From contig NZ_LBAW01000016.1 in the NCBI RefSeq assembly GCF_001648595.1, forward strand, positions 1 through 64,000: a stretch of 64,000 bases of DNA. The letters run 5' to 3'. This stretch comes from Legionella bozemanae (GTDB lineage: Bacteria; Pseudomonadota; Gammaproteobacteria; Legionellales; Legionellaceae). The notes under the pieces were generated by a model that saw only the letters and a list, made by a program, of their open reading frames with translations, searched no databases and was not told where the DNA came from. Shown in pieces: positions 46,304-56,273 of the stretch. Position numbers and translations under genes: made by a program. The first letter of the stretch is position 1; the number at the start of each line of letters is the position of its first letter.

Positions 46304-47821
46304 ATGCCTTCATTTAGACAAGCATTTTATAATATATTAAAATCTAGAAGATTTTTGGATCAATTTAGTCCCGAAGAACAGGAAAGAATTTATCAAAAAT
46401 ACCGCGACTCTATTGGGTTAACTCAAGACGTAGCTAAAGACATGGGGGCTGGGGCTTTTAAGGCTCATGCTGATAAGCGAATCCAAGATTTTTCAGGTTT
46501 TAAAACACAAGTAGGTTCAGAAAAGGAAGATACCTTTGCAAAACTAATCCAAGGAGATGATCCTGCTGAGAAAAAAGAAGTTAGAACAAAACTCGAAGGA
46601 CTATTGAAACCTCAAAAGTTTTATACAGACGCTCAAGAAACATATAAAGATTCAATGGAGTTCTTTAAAAAACGGGTCAACCAAATCCCTGAGCTTTCCG
46701 TAGAGCAAATTCGAGGCTATCTTGAACAAATTAATCAGAGGGGTAGAAAAGCGATAGAAGCTCAGCAAAAAAAAGAACTAGAAGATTTTAAAGCTGAACT
46801 TAATACCCCTGAATTTTCAAAAAAAATCGAAAAAGCCTTAGGCAAAACTCCTGATGAAGTAGAAAAAATAAAAAAAGATTTAATAGCAGAGATGGAAAAA
46901 AACCATACAGATCAACTTACTGCATTTAACGACTCGGCAAAAGCAAACCTGACTATACTCGATAAAGCCTCTGCTCTTGAAAAAAAACGTCTTATCTTCA
47001 CTGGTCAATTGGAAAGTTGGCAAGATCAACTCAGCTCCTCCCAAAGAGATGAAATGGAGCGGGAAATGGCACTGGCAAGGGCGGAGAGTCTTAAAAGACG
47101 AGGTATGGAAGCGCCAACTAGAAATACACGCGCTTATGTAGATTGTGAAAAAGGTACAATCTCCGCCATAAATCCAGAAGATTTAAATTTTATCATTTCC
47201 TTATCAGGTAAAAAGCTGCACCATACCAAAGGGAAAGATGGCGAACCCGGTCTTTGGACTGCAACTATGCCATCCCGCATCTTATCTCCCTTTTACTATT
47301 TAAGTAATAAAGAATTGCCCAAGGTAGACATGTTGACTATGGCTCAAGCAGTAAGAGCCTCTGGCTTTGATTCAATCACCATGACTATTAATTTCGAAGA
47401 TGAGAAGACTCGAAAACAAAGAGCAAGACAAGCTTATGAAGCGGCACTCGAAGCAGGCTTTGAGCCAGGTCCACTACCTGGAGAAGAAAAGAAAGATGAA
47501 AAAGAGCAAGTAAGAGGTATTCATCTAAAAGATGGATCTGGCAAGGAAATTAAGCCCGAAGAAATCTTCTCTGCTAGCGAGTTGAGGTTACTTCATGAAA
47601 AAGCAGCTGAAAAACGTCAAAAAATTAGTAACTTACTTAAAGATGCGCCTCGACAAGAACCTTCAGAAAAACTCACTCAGCAATATCGCAAAGAAATCGA
47701 TGATGGCAGGGTTCTGGCAAGAATGGCAGGTAAAACGCAGAAAGAAATAGAAGATGAACAAGAAAAAGTACATAAACAAGAAGCTGAGCACGAACAAGTG
47801 GTAAAGGGTATTACCGGTTAA
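46304..47821 (+). CDS. Coiled-coil protein, candidate Dot/Icm effector
   Basis: A 505-residue, highly charged protein with no signal peptide or membrane helix. The first ~270 residues are mostly helical with long coiled-coil stretches; a compact region follows (YVDCEKGTISAINPEDLNF, LWTATMPSRILSPFYYLSN), and the tail is helical again. The last 30 residues are rich in Glu (KEIEDEQEKVHKQEAEHEQ) and end KGITG, a pattern like the E-block signals of Legionella type IV effectors. Its position between met genes and core genes, and the PmrA-like box upstream, fit that reading. I do not recognise a catalytic domain. From memory the place resembles that of Ceg25 in L. pneumophila; this is unverified. 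Confidence 0.7.
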   Translation: MPSFRQAFYNILKSRRFLDQFSPEEQERIYQKYRDSIGLTQDVAKDMGAGAFKAHADKRIQDFSGFKTQVGSEKEDTFAKLIQGDDPAEKKEVRTKLEGLLKPQKFYTDAQETYKDSMEFFKKRVNQIPELSVEQIRGYLEQINQRGRKAIEAQQKKELEDFKAELNTPEFSKKIEKALGKTPDEVEKIKKDLIAEMEKNHTDQLTAFNDSAKANLTILDKASALEKKRLIFTGQLESWQDQLSSSQRDEMEREMALARAESLKRRGMEAPTRNTRAYVDCEKGTISAINPEDLNFIISLSGKKLHHTKGKDGEPGLWTATMPSRILSPFYYLSNKELPKVDMLTMAQAVRASGFDSITMTINFEDEKTRKQRARQAYEAALEAGFEPGPLPGEEKKDEKEQVRGIHLKDGSGKEIKPEEIFSASELRLLHEKAAEKRQKISNLLKDAPRQEPSEKLTQQYRKEIDDGRVLARMAGKTQKEIEDEQEKVHKQEAEHEQVVKGITG

Positions 47822-47972
47822 CTACAAATCCTGGTTTTTTGATTTTTTAAATTAAACCAGGTATTCACGCTTCGATCACTTCTCAAAACATGGTCAAAAA
47901 ATTCCACTATTCCCCCAACTTAATTTCTGTTATTTTATAAGATTAACTACGGGTTAGGCTAAGGAGATAGCT

Positions 47973-48140
47973 ATGGATACTCGTGAATTTGAAGAAGACG
48001 TGAACGACATGGAAGAGTTGGGTGTTGATACACTCCTACCTTCGGAAACAAATCCTTCAACTAAATTGGAACGAAGAAGAAGAATAGAAGACTTATTTGA
48101 AGAAAAACGCCTCCGAGAAGAACTCGCGGAATTTGGTTAG
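47973..48140 (+). CDS. PA3496-like small acidic/basic protein
   Basis: A 55-residue protein starting MDTREFEEDVNDMEELGVD and ending KRLREELAEFG. The C-terminal half, LERRRRIEDLFEEKRLREEL, matches the conserved core of the PA3496 family, a small protein widely kept next to core genes in Gammaproteobacteria and linked in name only to envelope integrity. AAGGAG sits six bases before the ATG. A REP-like hairpin starts four bases after the stop. Confidence 0.75.
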   Translation: MDTREFEEDVNDMEELGVDTLLPSETNPSTKLERRRRIEDLFEEKRLREELAEFG

Positions 48141-48144
48141 TATT

Positions 48145-48222
48145 GTAGCCTGGGTGCAGCGCAGCGAAACCCGGGAGAAATAGTCCTGAATCCCGGGTTT
48201 CGCTGCGCTGCACCCAGGCTAC
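48145..48222. repeat. REP-like hairpin (GTAGCCTGGGTGCAGC family)
   Basis: GTAGCCTGGGTGCAGCGCAG and CGAAACCCGGG pair with CCCGGGTTTCGCTGCGCTGC and ACCCAGGCTAC. The arms carry a matched change (GAAACC against GGTTTC) compared with the GGAACC copies, so pairing is kept. Its right end overlaps the stop codon of rsmJ, which lies on the opposite strand, and it separates two convergent genes. Confidence 0.9.
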
Positions 48223-48950
48223 AATTGCCGCAAATTAGAAAAATAAATATCAAACCGTACTGTTTTTCCCTCTATAGCTGCATTTTCAGGCAATAAAGGT
48301 TTTATTTTTTGCGGCCATTTTACTACTACTTTTTGCTTCGTCCGAGTTATCGCCAATTGAATGAGTTCGAGTGCGTCTTCATCAGCACCGATTATTTGTT
48401 GTAATGCTTGCATTTCTTTTTTTACCAATGCCGATTTACTACGTTCCGGGTGCATGGGATCAATGTAAATAACGTCAGGGTAGTCTTGTTCTGCTAAGGA
48501 GCTCAAATAGGAATAAGCATCCCCAGCATGAAGTATCAAATGCAGTGGATGTTGCTCTAACTCATTTCTGCGAATTAAAGCATCTGACAATAAAGAAGCC
48601 ATAACAGGATGACGTTCAAACATTAATACTTCAGCACCAAAACTGGCTAAAATGGCGGAATCGCGCCCCCAACCCGCAGTTGCATCAATAATTTTAAGGC
48701 CGGGAGAAGGTTTGCAGGCACGGACTAATCCTTGCTTTTTCCCCTCAGATTTTCTTTTACTCCAAAAAGCGGCACCGAACTCAGCAGAGATTGGGGAAAA
48801 ACCAGCTATTTTTAATGACAGTTGATTTTCAGTAACAAAGAGACAAGCACTTGCATTTTTGTCTAAAATAAAATTCAATTGTTTTGCAATTGCCTTTGCT
48901 TTATCGTGTAGGTCTTCATGCTCATAACCTACAGCTGAAATATTCAACAT
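48219..48950 (-). CDS. rsmJ: 16S rRNA (guanine-1516-N2)-methyltransferase
   Basis: A 243-residue class I methyltransferase. ATAGWGRDSAILASFG is the SAM-binding motif, IYIDPMHPERSKSALVKKEM is the RsmJ/YhiQ catalytic signature (DPM-P in place of the usual NPPY), and KVVVKWPQKIKPL follows. The length matches RsmJ. It is flanked by two REP-like hairpins, 48145-48222 and 48985-49074, the first of which contributes its stop codon. Confidence 0.92.
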   Translation of the reverse strand: MLNISAVGYEHEDLHDKAKAIAKQLNFILDKNASACLFVTENQLSLKIAGFSPISAEFGAAFWSKRKSEGKKQGLVRACKPSPGLKIIDATAGWGRDSAILASFGAEVLMFERHPVMASLLSDALIRRNELEQHPLHLILHAGDAYSYLSSLAEQDYPDVIYIDPMHPERSKSALVKKEMQALQQIIGADEDALELIQLAITRTKQKVVVKWPQKIKPLLPENAAIEGKTVRFDIYFSNLRQL

Positions 48951-48984
48951 ATTTAAACCACAAAAAATATAAAATTGTAGAATT

Positions 48985-49074
48985 GTAGCCTGGGTGCAGC
49001 GCAGCGGAACCCGGGGTTGAGCGTTTTATCCATCCCCATAAATCCCGGGTTCCGCTGCGCTGCACCCAGGCTAC
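48985..49074. repeat. REP-like hairpin (GTAGCCTGGGTGCAGC family)
   Basis: GTAGCCTGGGTGCAGCGCAG and CGGAACCCGGG pair with CCCGGGTTCCGCTGCGCTGC and ACCCAGGCTAC around a 28-bp loop. It lies between the rsmJ start and the glyS stop, so it may act as a terminator for the glyQS transcript as well as a barrier for rsmJ. Confidence 0.9.
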
Positions 49075-49082
49075 GTACTGTA

Positions 49083-51155
49083 TTACCCAATCTGTAATAA
49101 AGAAATATCCGCAACTCCTTGCAACAACTCCTGCAATCGTGCCAGAAGTGCTAAACGATTAGCTTTTATTGCTGGATTCTCCACCATGACCATTACTTTA
49201 TCAAAGAAAAGATCTACCGGTTCTTTCAGGCTGGCAAGTAATTTAAGTAGTAGTCCATAATCAGCAGAGCGATACAAAGGTTCTACCGCTCGTGCAATTT
49301 GATTAATATGAACATATAAAAACTTCTCCGGTTCCTCTTCAAAAAGTTGTTCATTAACAGCTGACAAACTTTGTCTGCCTGCTTGAGAAAGCAGATTATT
49401 CACGCGCTTGCATGCAGCAGAAAGAGAAGCTGCTTCCGGCAGTTTCACAAACAATTGCAGCGCACTCAAACGCTTGTCCAAATCATACAGCCAATCCTCT
49501 TGGCGAGCTCGTACCGCATGTACCAAATCAATACTCAGTCCTTGGCTTTGGTAATGAGATTGCAAACGCTCCAGAATAAAAGATTTCAATTCACTCTGTA
49601 AATTAGGCTCAATAGTTATCAGGTTGCCATAATGAATAATTGCTTGTTCAATTAATGTGCTTAAATTGAGTTGTGCTGGTGTTGCAATAAGTAAACGGAC
49701 AACAGCTAAAGCATGACGACGTAACTTAAACGGATCTTTTACCCCTGAAGGCTTTTGCCCTATACCAAAAATACCAACCAAAGTATCGATCCGGTCTGCT
49801 AAAGATAATGCCAACCCCAAATCAGACTCAGGTAAACTGTCCGCAGCAAAACGCGGCATATATTGTTCATTTAAAGCTTGGGCAACAATTTGATCCTCGC
49901 CATCATTGAGGGCGTAATAATATCCCATTAATCCCTGCAACTCAGGAAATTCACCAACCATTCCTGTCAACAAATCACATTTGCTTAACTGCGCTGCACG
50001 TTGTGCCTGTTGTATGTTCAAATGCATAGCAGGGCTTAAATAAGTCATTAACGCCTCAATCCGTAACGCTTTATCCTGTAAACTTCCTAGTTTGGCTTGA
50101 AAAACAACGTGTTCTGTACCCGAAATACGCTGACTTAAAGGCAGTTTTTTATCTTGTCGAAAAAAGAATGCTGCATCACTTAAACGCGCTCGCATCACTT
50201 TTTCATTCCCTAAAATAACTTGTTTTGGATTGCTACTGACAATGTTCGAAACCGTAATAAAATGGGGTAGCAATTTCCCTTGGTTATCCTTTAAAGCAAA
50301 ACATTTTTGATGTGATTGCATTGAAGCAATTAAAGATTCAGCAGGAACCTCAAGAAATTCTTTTTCAAAATCAGCCATTAAAGCCTGAGGCCATTCGACA
50401 ATTGAAGTCACTTCATCAAGCAAATCTTCGGGCATGATTACTGTAGCCTGAATGGACGCTGCTAACTCTTCAATTTGTTTTTTAATCATTTGCTTTCTGG
50501 TTGCAAAATCAGCAATAACAAAAGCTTCCTTCATTTGTGATTCATAACTTTGTGCCGAGTTAATTACGACGTGTTGTGGATGATGGAAACGGTGTCCTCT
50601 ACTGTTACGGTCACTTTGAATTCCCAAAAGAGTATGCTCAATTACCTTGTCACCATACAGCATTACAACCCAATGCACAGGTCGCGCAAACTCTTCATCT
50701 CCTGCTCCCCAACGCATGGGTTTAGCAATCGGCAAAGCAGTCAAGGATTGACTAATTAAAGCCGGTAGCAAATCTTTGGTTTTATTACCTTGGCTTTGCG
50801 TTTCATAGACAATCCAATCCCCTTTTTCTGTTTCTATTCGGGAAAGTTGTTCCACTTCTACACCACATGATTTGGCAAAGCCAAGTAAAGCAGGTGTTGG
50901 TTTGTCCTCTTTATCGTAAGCAGCAGCTAATGCAGGGCCTCGACGGGTAACAATCTGGCTTTTTTGCTCTTCTTGCAAATCAAAAATAGTAATTGCGATA
51001 CGCCTTGGTGTTGCAAAACGCTTTACTTGTCCATAGCTTAATTGTGCTTTATCCAATGCAGCCAATAATTGATTAGCAAACTCATCAGCCAAAGGCCAAA
51101 CTGAACCAGAAGGCAACTCTTCACAACCCAATTCAAAAATAAAATCATTGACCAT
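49083..51155 (-). CDS. glyS: Glycyl-tRNA synthetase beta subunit
   Basis: A protein of about 690 residues that forms the alpha2-beta2 glycyl-tRNA synthetase with GlyQ. Diagnostic parts are [11 protein letters not shown] at the N-terminus, [39 protein letters not shown], and the HD-like [25 protein letters not shown] segment, followed by the ARGRS-type anticodon domain. ATG 51155 is preferred; a GTG directly upstream (51158) is in frame. It overlaps the glyQ end by 11 bases. Confidence 0.95.
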   Translation of the reverse strand: MVNDFIFELGCEELPSGSVWPLADEFANQLLAALDKAQLSYGQVKRFATPRRIAITIFDLQEEQKSQIVTRRGPALAAAYDKEDKPTPALLGFAKSCGVEVEQLSRIETEKGDWIVYETQSQGNKTKDLLPALISQSLTALPIAKPMRWGAGDEEFARPVHWVVMLYGDKVIEHTLLGIQSDRNSRGHRFHHPQHVVINSAQSYESQMKEAFVIADFATRKQMIKKQIEELAASIQATVIMPEDLLDEVTSIVEWPQALMADFEKEFLEVPAESLIASMQSHQKCFALKDNQGKLLPHFITVSNIVSSNPKQVILGNEKVMRARLSDAAFFFRQDKKLPLSQRISGTEHVVFQAKLGSLQDKALRIEALMTYLSPAMHLNIQQAQRAAQLSKCDLLTGMVGEFPELQGLMGYYYALNDGEDQIVAQALNEQYMPRFAADSLPESDLGLALSLADRIDTLVGIFGIGQKPSGVKDPFKLRRHALAVVRLLIATPAQLNLSTLIEQAIIHYGNLITIEPNLQSELKSFILERLQSHYQSQGLSIDLVHAVRARQEDWLYDLDKRLSALQLFVKLPEAASLSAACKRVNNLLSQAGRQSLSAVNEQLFEEEPEKFLYVHINQIARAVEPLYRSADYGLLLKLLASLKEPVDLFFDKVMVMVENPAIKANRLALLARLQELLQGVADISLLQIG

Positions 51156-52056
51156 CACACACCTTCTGGTTAAGCATAGGAAAACCCAAAGCTTCGCGTG
51201 CTTGATAATAAGCCTGCGCTACTGCTCTTGATAAATGCCTTACGCGTAAAATATAACGCTGTCTTTCAGTAACGGATATCGCTTTGCGAGCATCGAGCAA
51301 GTTAAATGAGTGGGATGCTTTAATTACCATTTCATAAGCAGGAAGTGGTAATTGTAACGCGATCAGTTTTTGTGCCTCACTCTCATAATAATCAAATTGT
51401 TTAAATAATTCTTCTACATTGGCATGTTCAAAGTTATAAGCGGACATTTCCACTTCATTTTGATGGAACACATTACCATAAGTTATTGTGCCATTAGCAG
51501 TATTGCTCCAGGGAAGATCAAATAAATTATCCACTCCTAATATATACATTGCCAAACGTTCCAAACCATAAGTCAATTCACCAGTGACCGGCGCACACAC
51601 CAAACCACCTGCTTGTTGGAAATAGGTAAATTGGGATACTTCCATACCGTTTTGCCAAACCTCCCATCCTAAACCCCACGCGCCTAAAGTAGGCGACTCC
51701 CAGTTGTCTTCAACAAAACGAATGTCATCTGCTAAAGGATCCACTCCCAGTGCACGTAAGGAATCCAAATATTTATCTTGTATATCTAGAGGAGAAGGCT
51801 TGAGCACTACTTGAAATTGATAATAATGTTGTACACGATTTGGGTTATCCCCATAACGACCATCAGTAGGTCTTCGGGAAGGCTGTACATAAGCAGCCGA
51901 CCAGGGTTCAGGCCCTATTGCCCGCAAGAAAGTGGCCGGATGGAAAGTACCCGCACCAACTTCCATATCAAAGGGTTGTAAAATGACACATCCTTGAGCA
52001 GCCCAATATTGCTGCAAAGTGAGAATAATATCCTGAAATGTAGATGGTTTTGTCAT
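51145..52056 (-). CDS. glyQ: Glycyl-tRNA synthetase alpha subunit
   Basis: A 303-residue class II catalytic subunit. [20 protein letters not shown] opens the protein and [36 protein letters not shown] and [13 protein letters not shown] complete the class II motifs. Length and sequence are canonical. It precedes glyS on the minus strand with a short overlap. Confidence 0.96.
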   Translation of the reverse strand: MTKPSTFQDIILTLQQYWAAQGCVILQPFDMEVGAGTFHPATFLRAIGPEPWSAAYVQPSRRPTDGRYGDNPNRVQHYYQFQVVLKPSPLDIQDKYLDSLRALGVDPLADDIRFVEDNWESPTLGAWGLGWEVWQNGMEVSQFTYFQQAGGLVCAPVTGELTYGLERLAMYILGVDNLFDLPWSNTANGTITYGNVFHQNEVEMSAYNFEHANVEELFKQFDYYESEAQKLIALQLPLPAYEMVIKASHSFNLLDARKAISVTERQRYILRVRHLSRAVAQAYYQAREALGFPMLNQKVCDGQ

Positions 52057-52090
52057 GAAGATCTCAACATATTCTAGGTAAAAGCCGAAA

Positions 52091-52155
52091 CCCGAATCTC
52101 GGGAGTTGTTTGCAGAGAAGAGGTATTCCCGGGTTATGGATTCCCCTTAACCCGG
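52091..52155. repeat. Degenerate palindromic repeat between glyQ and the DsbA-like gene
   Basis: CCCGAATCTCGGG and CCCGGGTTATGG through TTAACCCGG give two short stems. The CCCGGGTT core recalls the REP-like family, but the outer arms are gone. It could slow or end the dsbA-like transcript; no T-run follows on either strand. Confidence 0.4.
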
Positions 52156-52168
52156 ATTGCTACGGTAC

Positions 52169-52960
52169 TTATGAATTACCTGCTGCTTTCTTAATTAATT
52201 CTTGTAGCGACTCTTCACTGGCAGCACCAGGTATAAACGAGGGCTCAGAACCTTCTTTAAATTGACCATTTGGAGTTGAGGCAACTATAAACGCAGGAGT
52301 CCCCATCAGATGTAACTTTTCTGCTAATTCACGGTTTGCGTCTAAAATAGCAGTTACTTCTTTGCTTTGCATATCTGTCTTAAATTTTTTCATATCCAAA
52401 CCTAAAGACTTAGCAGTAGACATAATGATTTGATCATTTAAGCGTTTGTCGATAGAAATCAATGCATTATGCATGGCTTGATATTTACCTTGCATACCAG
52501 CTGCTAAAGCAGCTCTAGAAGCTAACTCAGAGCTCTTACCAAAAATTGGGAATTCTTTATAAATAACACGCAAATCACTGTCTTTCTTAATCAGGCTGTC
52601 AATAATTGGTGACATTTTTTTGCAATGAATGCATTGATAATCAAAAAATTCTACTATAGTCACATTACCTTTTGGATTACCTACAATCGTAGTTTTGCCC
52701 AGGAATAATTGATCTGTATTTTCTTTAATTGCAGATTGGGCTTGCTGCTGCATATTTTGTTGTTGTTTTTGTTGCAGAGCTTGTGACGCTTCCAAAAGCA
52801 CTTCTGGATTTGCTACTAAATAGTCATGCACTACTTTTTCGATTTCTTTTTTTTGTGCATCAGACATAGGAGTTGTATTATTGGTATCTGCTGCCATAAT
52901 TGCAGGTGATACTAAAGATGCTGTCAGCGCTCCTACTGTTAATAAATTTGTAAATTTCAC
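52169..52960 (-). CDS. DsbA2-like periplasmic thiol oxidoreductase (Com1-like)
   Basis: A 263-residue secreted DsbA-fold protein with a signal peptide cleaved after IMAAD-type residues (~24), a Gln-rich helical segment (~60-80) that in DsbA2-like proteins serves dimerisation, and a thioredoxin domain with the active site FDYQCIHCKK near residue 110. MGTPAFIV carries the cis-Pro. The combined length and N-terminal extension fit Legionella DsbA2/Com1-type proteins, which fold envelope and type IV secretion components, rather than short DsbA. Confidence 0.87.
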   Translation of the reverse strand: MKFTNLLTVGALTASLVSPAIMAADTNNTTPMSDAQKKEIEKVVHDYLVANPEVLLEASQALQQKQQQNMQQQAQSAIKENTDQLFLGKTTIVGNPKGNVTIVEFFDYQCIHCKKMSPIIDSLIKKDSDLRVIYKEFPIFGKSSELASRAALAAGMQGKYQAMHNALISIDKRLNDQIIMSTAKSLGLDMKKFKTDMQSKEVTAILDANRELAEKLHLMGTPAFIVASTPNGQFKEGSEPSFIPGAASEESLQELIKKAAGNS

Positions 52961-53340
52961 ACAGTTCCCCTTTTATTTAATAGTTAACATAATACCAACA
53001 ACTTTCCAATCGGCACCCTAGCATCCGCTTGCAGAAAATTCAATAGTTCGTATGTTATTGCATAATTTTTATATCAACAAAATCCGAGAGATTATAATGC
53101 CTTACTGCAGCTAATATGTATGTAGTAAAAAACTAAGTAGCTTAAAAAGTATATCCTAATCTAACTAACATTTCATCAAGTCAAAATAAATAAAAAAATG
53201 CCAGATTGCCTTATAAATAAATATTGTATCTAAACATGAAAAAAGATGGATAAATAATTCCAGTATATTTAATCGTAAGAACCTAGTATTTTAATAAAGC
53301 GGGCTATTAAAAAAATAATAAAATTAAGGAGAAAACTTGT
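52961..53340. other. 380-bp divergent intergenic region
   Basis: It must carry promoters for the dsbA-like gene (minus) and the barrel-protein gene (plus). It is very AT-rich with no open frame or long inverted repeat that I can see. AAGGAG lies nine bases before ATG 53341. Confidence 0.4.
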
Positions 53341-54120
53341 ATGGCTTTACGGATCACAATTCCTGGTATGGCAATGATTTGTCTGTATTCTTCATTAACT
53401 ACGGCTGGCGAGTCAGGTATTCAATCCATTTCTTCATCTGGTTTAAGACCCATGGCAGCAATTTTAGGTGGTTATGCCAACATTAATGCAGGTTCATCAG
53501 CAACCTATCTAGGGACAGATGACGATGTTTTTACTTATCATAACTCTGGAGGAAAAAACTCAGGTTTTATAGGAGCTTTTCTTGGCGCAGAATACCAATT
53601 GCCATACTCCGGATTTTTTCTTCAGGGAGGACTGGAATATAATTATTTTTGGCCCATATATGTCAGCGGTACTCATACGGTAGGCATAGAACCCGATACC
53701 TCAACGCTTTATACATATCAATATCGGTTCGAAACCCAGCAATTGCTTGTTTCTGCAAGATTACTAGGCACTGTTTATGAGCGATTTCATCCTTATTTAG
53801 CAGCAGGAATCGGGGCTGCCTTTAATAATACAAGCAACTACAGCACTGCAACAAATGAGACAGGTAGCATTAACCTCACCCCAATTTTTACAGATCATTC
53901 ACAGACTCAATTTGGCTATAATCTGGGGGCAGGAATAGATACCAACATTAATCAACACTGGCGTTTTGGTGTAGGATACCGATTCAGTGGTTTTGGTAAT
54001 GCTTCTTTAGGTCGTGGTGAAGTAGTCTTTGATGATTATCATGCACCAGTTCCATTTAAAGTAGGTGCGAGCAGTACTTATGCAAATCAGTTCATTGCTC
54101 AACTTAGTTATCTGGCCTAA
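53341..54120 (+). CDS. Outer-membrane beta-barrel protein
   Basis: A 259-residue protein with a signal peptide (~22 residues) and alternating aromatic/glycine strands ending in the typical barrel C-terminus FIAQLSYLA. Segments GFIGAFLGAEYQL, FHPYLAAGIGAAFNN and HWRFGVGYRFSGFG fit an eight-stranded OmpA/OmpW-like barrel. It lies 24 bases before the secreted repeat-protein gene on the same strand. A second barrel at 59090, with a similar LLLGIHYLA end, is paired in the same way with another secreted protein. Confidence 0.78.
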   Translation: MALRITIPGMAMICLYSSLTTAGESGIQSISSSGLRPMAAILGGYANINAGSSATYLGTDDDVFTYHNSGGKNSGFIGAFLGAEYQLPYSGFFLQGGLEYNYFWPIYVSGTHTVGIEPDTSTLYTYQYRFETQQLLVSARLLGTVYERFHPYLAAGIGAAFNNTSNYSTATNETGSINLTPIFTDHSQTQFGYNLGAGIDTNINQHWRFGVGYRFSGFGNASLGRGEVVFDDYHAPVPFKVGASSTYANQFIAQLSYLA

Positions 54121-54144
54121 TTCATAGAAGATAGGAAAATTATT

Positions 54145-56175
54145 ATGGACAAAAAACACAATATTTCTTTATCGCGCATTTCATGTGCCCTGCTTTCAGT
54201 AGTTGTCTCCAGCCAGGTATTGGCAGCCTCCAATTTAACAATTAGCCCAACACCAGGAACGACAATTCCAACCACAATTTATCCTGGAAGTACCGTCTAT
54301 GCTTTTTATACTGTAACAAATAATACCCAATCCGCATTGAGTAATTATTCATTGCAAGGTTTGCCTGCCACAGTGAAACAAAATACAACCTACAGTGGCT
54401 ATTGTGCTAATCCAGTAAATCTTGCAGCCCATGCCAGCTGCATTATGGAGCTTGATATTACTGGAGAAACCGTTTCAAATTTTGCTCTTTGCCGCGGTTC
54501 AAGTTGCACTACTGCTACGACACCTTTGTATGTACTTCGAGCTACGACGCCTATGCCTTTAGTTGCTCCCGGGGCATATGATTATCAAGCAGGCGGGTTT
54601 GATTATCAAGCAGGCAGGTTCTTTACTGCTCCAGCCCCAGTTTCTCGTCGTATTGGATATCCCTTAGTTGCAACAAGTTTTAATAATGGATTAAGTTGGT
54701 TGTATACCTTATCAAATAATACTGCCCAAGTTCCTGGTGGAATGAGTGAAGGGGCACTCAACAGCGCACATTGCGTTGGCACTATGTGTATTGCTTCAGG
54801 TGCTTATATAAATAGCGCAGGTTTGACCTATCCTTTAATCGCCAGCAGTACCAATGGTGGTGTCAATTGGACATACCCAGTCTCCAGTTCTCCGGCACTT
54901 CCTACAGGGGTTTCGCAAGCGCAATTTGCTACATCATCCTGTTATGGCAATACCTGTATTGCTGTAGGAGGCTACCAGTTTGGCCAAACTCCCATTCCTA
55001 CCCTTAAACACGCAACAACTCCATTAGCCGCCACTCGTTTAGGATATCCCTTATTAGCAATGAGTACAAATACGGGTATCAATTGGTCGTATGTTATGCC
55101 AGGGGCTTTAGCTGCACCTAGTAATGGCGCTATCTTTACCGGCGCAAGTTGCAGTAGCAAGAGCTGTGTTGCCTCAGGTTCTTATAGTGACATTGATGGG
55201 GTTGTTTATCCATTATTAGTTATTACTACGGATAAGGGCGCTCATTGGTCTTATAAAATTGCAAAAAGCTATCCACAACTACCCAGTGATTTTGAGACTA
55301 GTTTTAACAGTAGAGGTGGTAACTTTAATGATTCAAGTTGCAGTGGTTATTTTTGTGCTGCAGCAGGTTCTTACACTGCATTAAATGCCAGTGGTAATCA
55401 GATAATATATCCCTTATTAGCATCCAGCAGTGATGGTGGAACCAGTTGGTCTTATACGATTACCAGTAGCAATCTGCCACCCAATTTTAATTCCACAGGC
55501 GCGGTTCCAAATCCCTTCCCTAGCGGCCACTTCAACAGTGCGAGTTGCAGTGGAATGAATTGTATCGCTGCAGGTTCATATAATGTATATAACCCTTCAG
55601 CGGATATAAATATTCAATACCCAATGCTCGCTTCAAGCCTTAATGGCGGAATCAGTTGGACTTATCCGATTAACAACGGAAATCCACCACCAAATTTTGA
55701 TGCAGATGGGTCTCGTCTTTCCCCAGGAGGTCAATTCAACAGTGTTTCTTGTAACGGAAACATCTGTATTGGTGTAGGATCTTATTTCGCCTATGAAAGC
55801 AGTTCTGGCCAAGATGTCAGGTATCCTTTTTTGGCGCTTAGTACAGATAGCGGTGCACATTGGTCGTATAAAATTACGAACACCATGCCTCAACTGCCTA
55901 ATGATTTTGATATGAATGGAGGTGGTTATTTTGACAATGCATACTGTAATGGTAGCGCGTGTATCGCCTCAGGCGCATATTTTACAACAGGGCGAACCCA
56001 GTCCGCATTATTGGCAAGCAGTAATGATGGCGGTATTACATGGGTTTACACTGTCAGTAGTAATAATCCACCGCTTCCTATCGGAACCACATACCAAAAC
56101 TCTCGATTCATGGGCAAATCGAACCTTACTGCCAGAACTTTTGCTTTAAATGCAAAAAATAGGGAATTAAAATAG
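54145..56175 (+). CDS. Secreted protein with eight ~65-residue Cys-paired repeats
   Basis: A 676-residue exported protein (signal peptide to about residue 28). An N-terminal Ig-like domain of ~110 residues is followed by eight repeats. Each has a YPLLASSxDGGxxWSYTI strand pair, resembling an Asp-box (S-x-D-x-G-x-x-W) as in BNR propellers, and seven are followed by SCxGxxCIAxGxY with two Cys that probably form a disulfide. The layout suggests a beta propeller of seven or eight blades. A short direct DNA repeat lies at about 54583-54622 (DYQAGGF, DYQAGRF). The 3' end is duplicated downstream at 56614. Function is unknown; sugar or host-surface binding is a guess. Confidence 0.8.
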   Translation: MDKKHNISLSRISCALLSVVVSSQVLAASNLTISPTPGTTIPTTIYPGSTVYAFYTVTNNTQSALSNYSLQGLPATVKQNTTYSGYCANPVNLAAHASCIMELDITGETVSNFALCRGSSCTTATTPLYVLRATTPMPLVAPGAYDYQAGGFDYQAGRFFTAPAPVSRRIGYPLVATSFNNGLSWLYTLSNNTAQVPGGMSEGALNSAHCVGTMCIASGAYINSAGLTYPLIASSTNGGVNWTYPVSSSPALPTGVSQAQFATSSCYGNTCIAVGGYQFGQTPIPTLKHATTPLAATRLGYPLLAMSTNTGINWSYVMPGALAAPSNGAIFTGASCSSKSCVASGSYSDIDGVVYPLLVITTDKGAHWSYKIAKSYPQLPSDFETSFNSRGGNFNDSSCSGYFCAAAGSYTALNASGNQIIYPLLASSSDGGTSWSYTITSSNLPPNFNSTGAVPNPFPSGHFNSASCSGMNCIAAGSYNVYNPSADINIQYPMLASSLNGGISWTYPINNGNPPPNFDADGSRLSPGGQFNSVSCNGNICIGVGSYFAYESSSGQDVRYPFLALSTDSGAHWSYKITNTMPQLPNDFDMNGGGYFDNAYCNGSACIASGAYFTTGRTQSALLASSNDGGITWVYTVSSNNPPLPIGTTYQNSRFMGKSNLTARTFALNAKNRELK

Positions 56176-56195
56176 TTTAACCAAGATATACTTAG

Positions 56196-56222
56196 CCTGA
56201 GCGAAAATAAACTTCGCTCAGG
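56196..56222. terminator. Bidirectional hairpin after the repeat-protein gene (copy 1)
   Basis: CCTGAGCGAA pairs perfectly with TTCGCTCAGG across a seven-base loop. A second copy at 60004 has CCTGGGCGAA and TTCGCCCAGG, that is, a change on both arms that keeps pairing. It probably terminates the upstream gene, although no T-run is adjacent. Confidence 0.6.
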
Positions 56223-56273
56223 AGATTAAAACCTCCAAAAAGTCACTTCTTCGCTTTATTCGAGCTTTATTTA

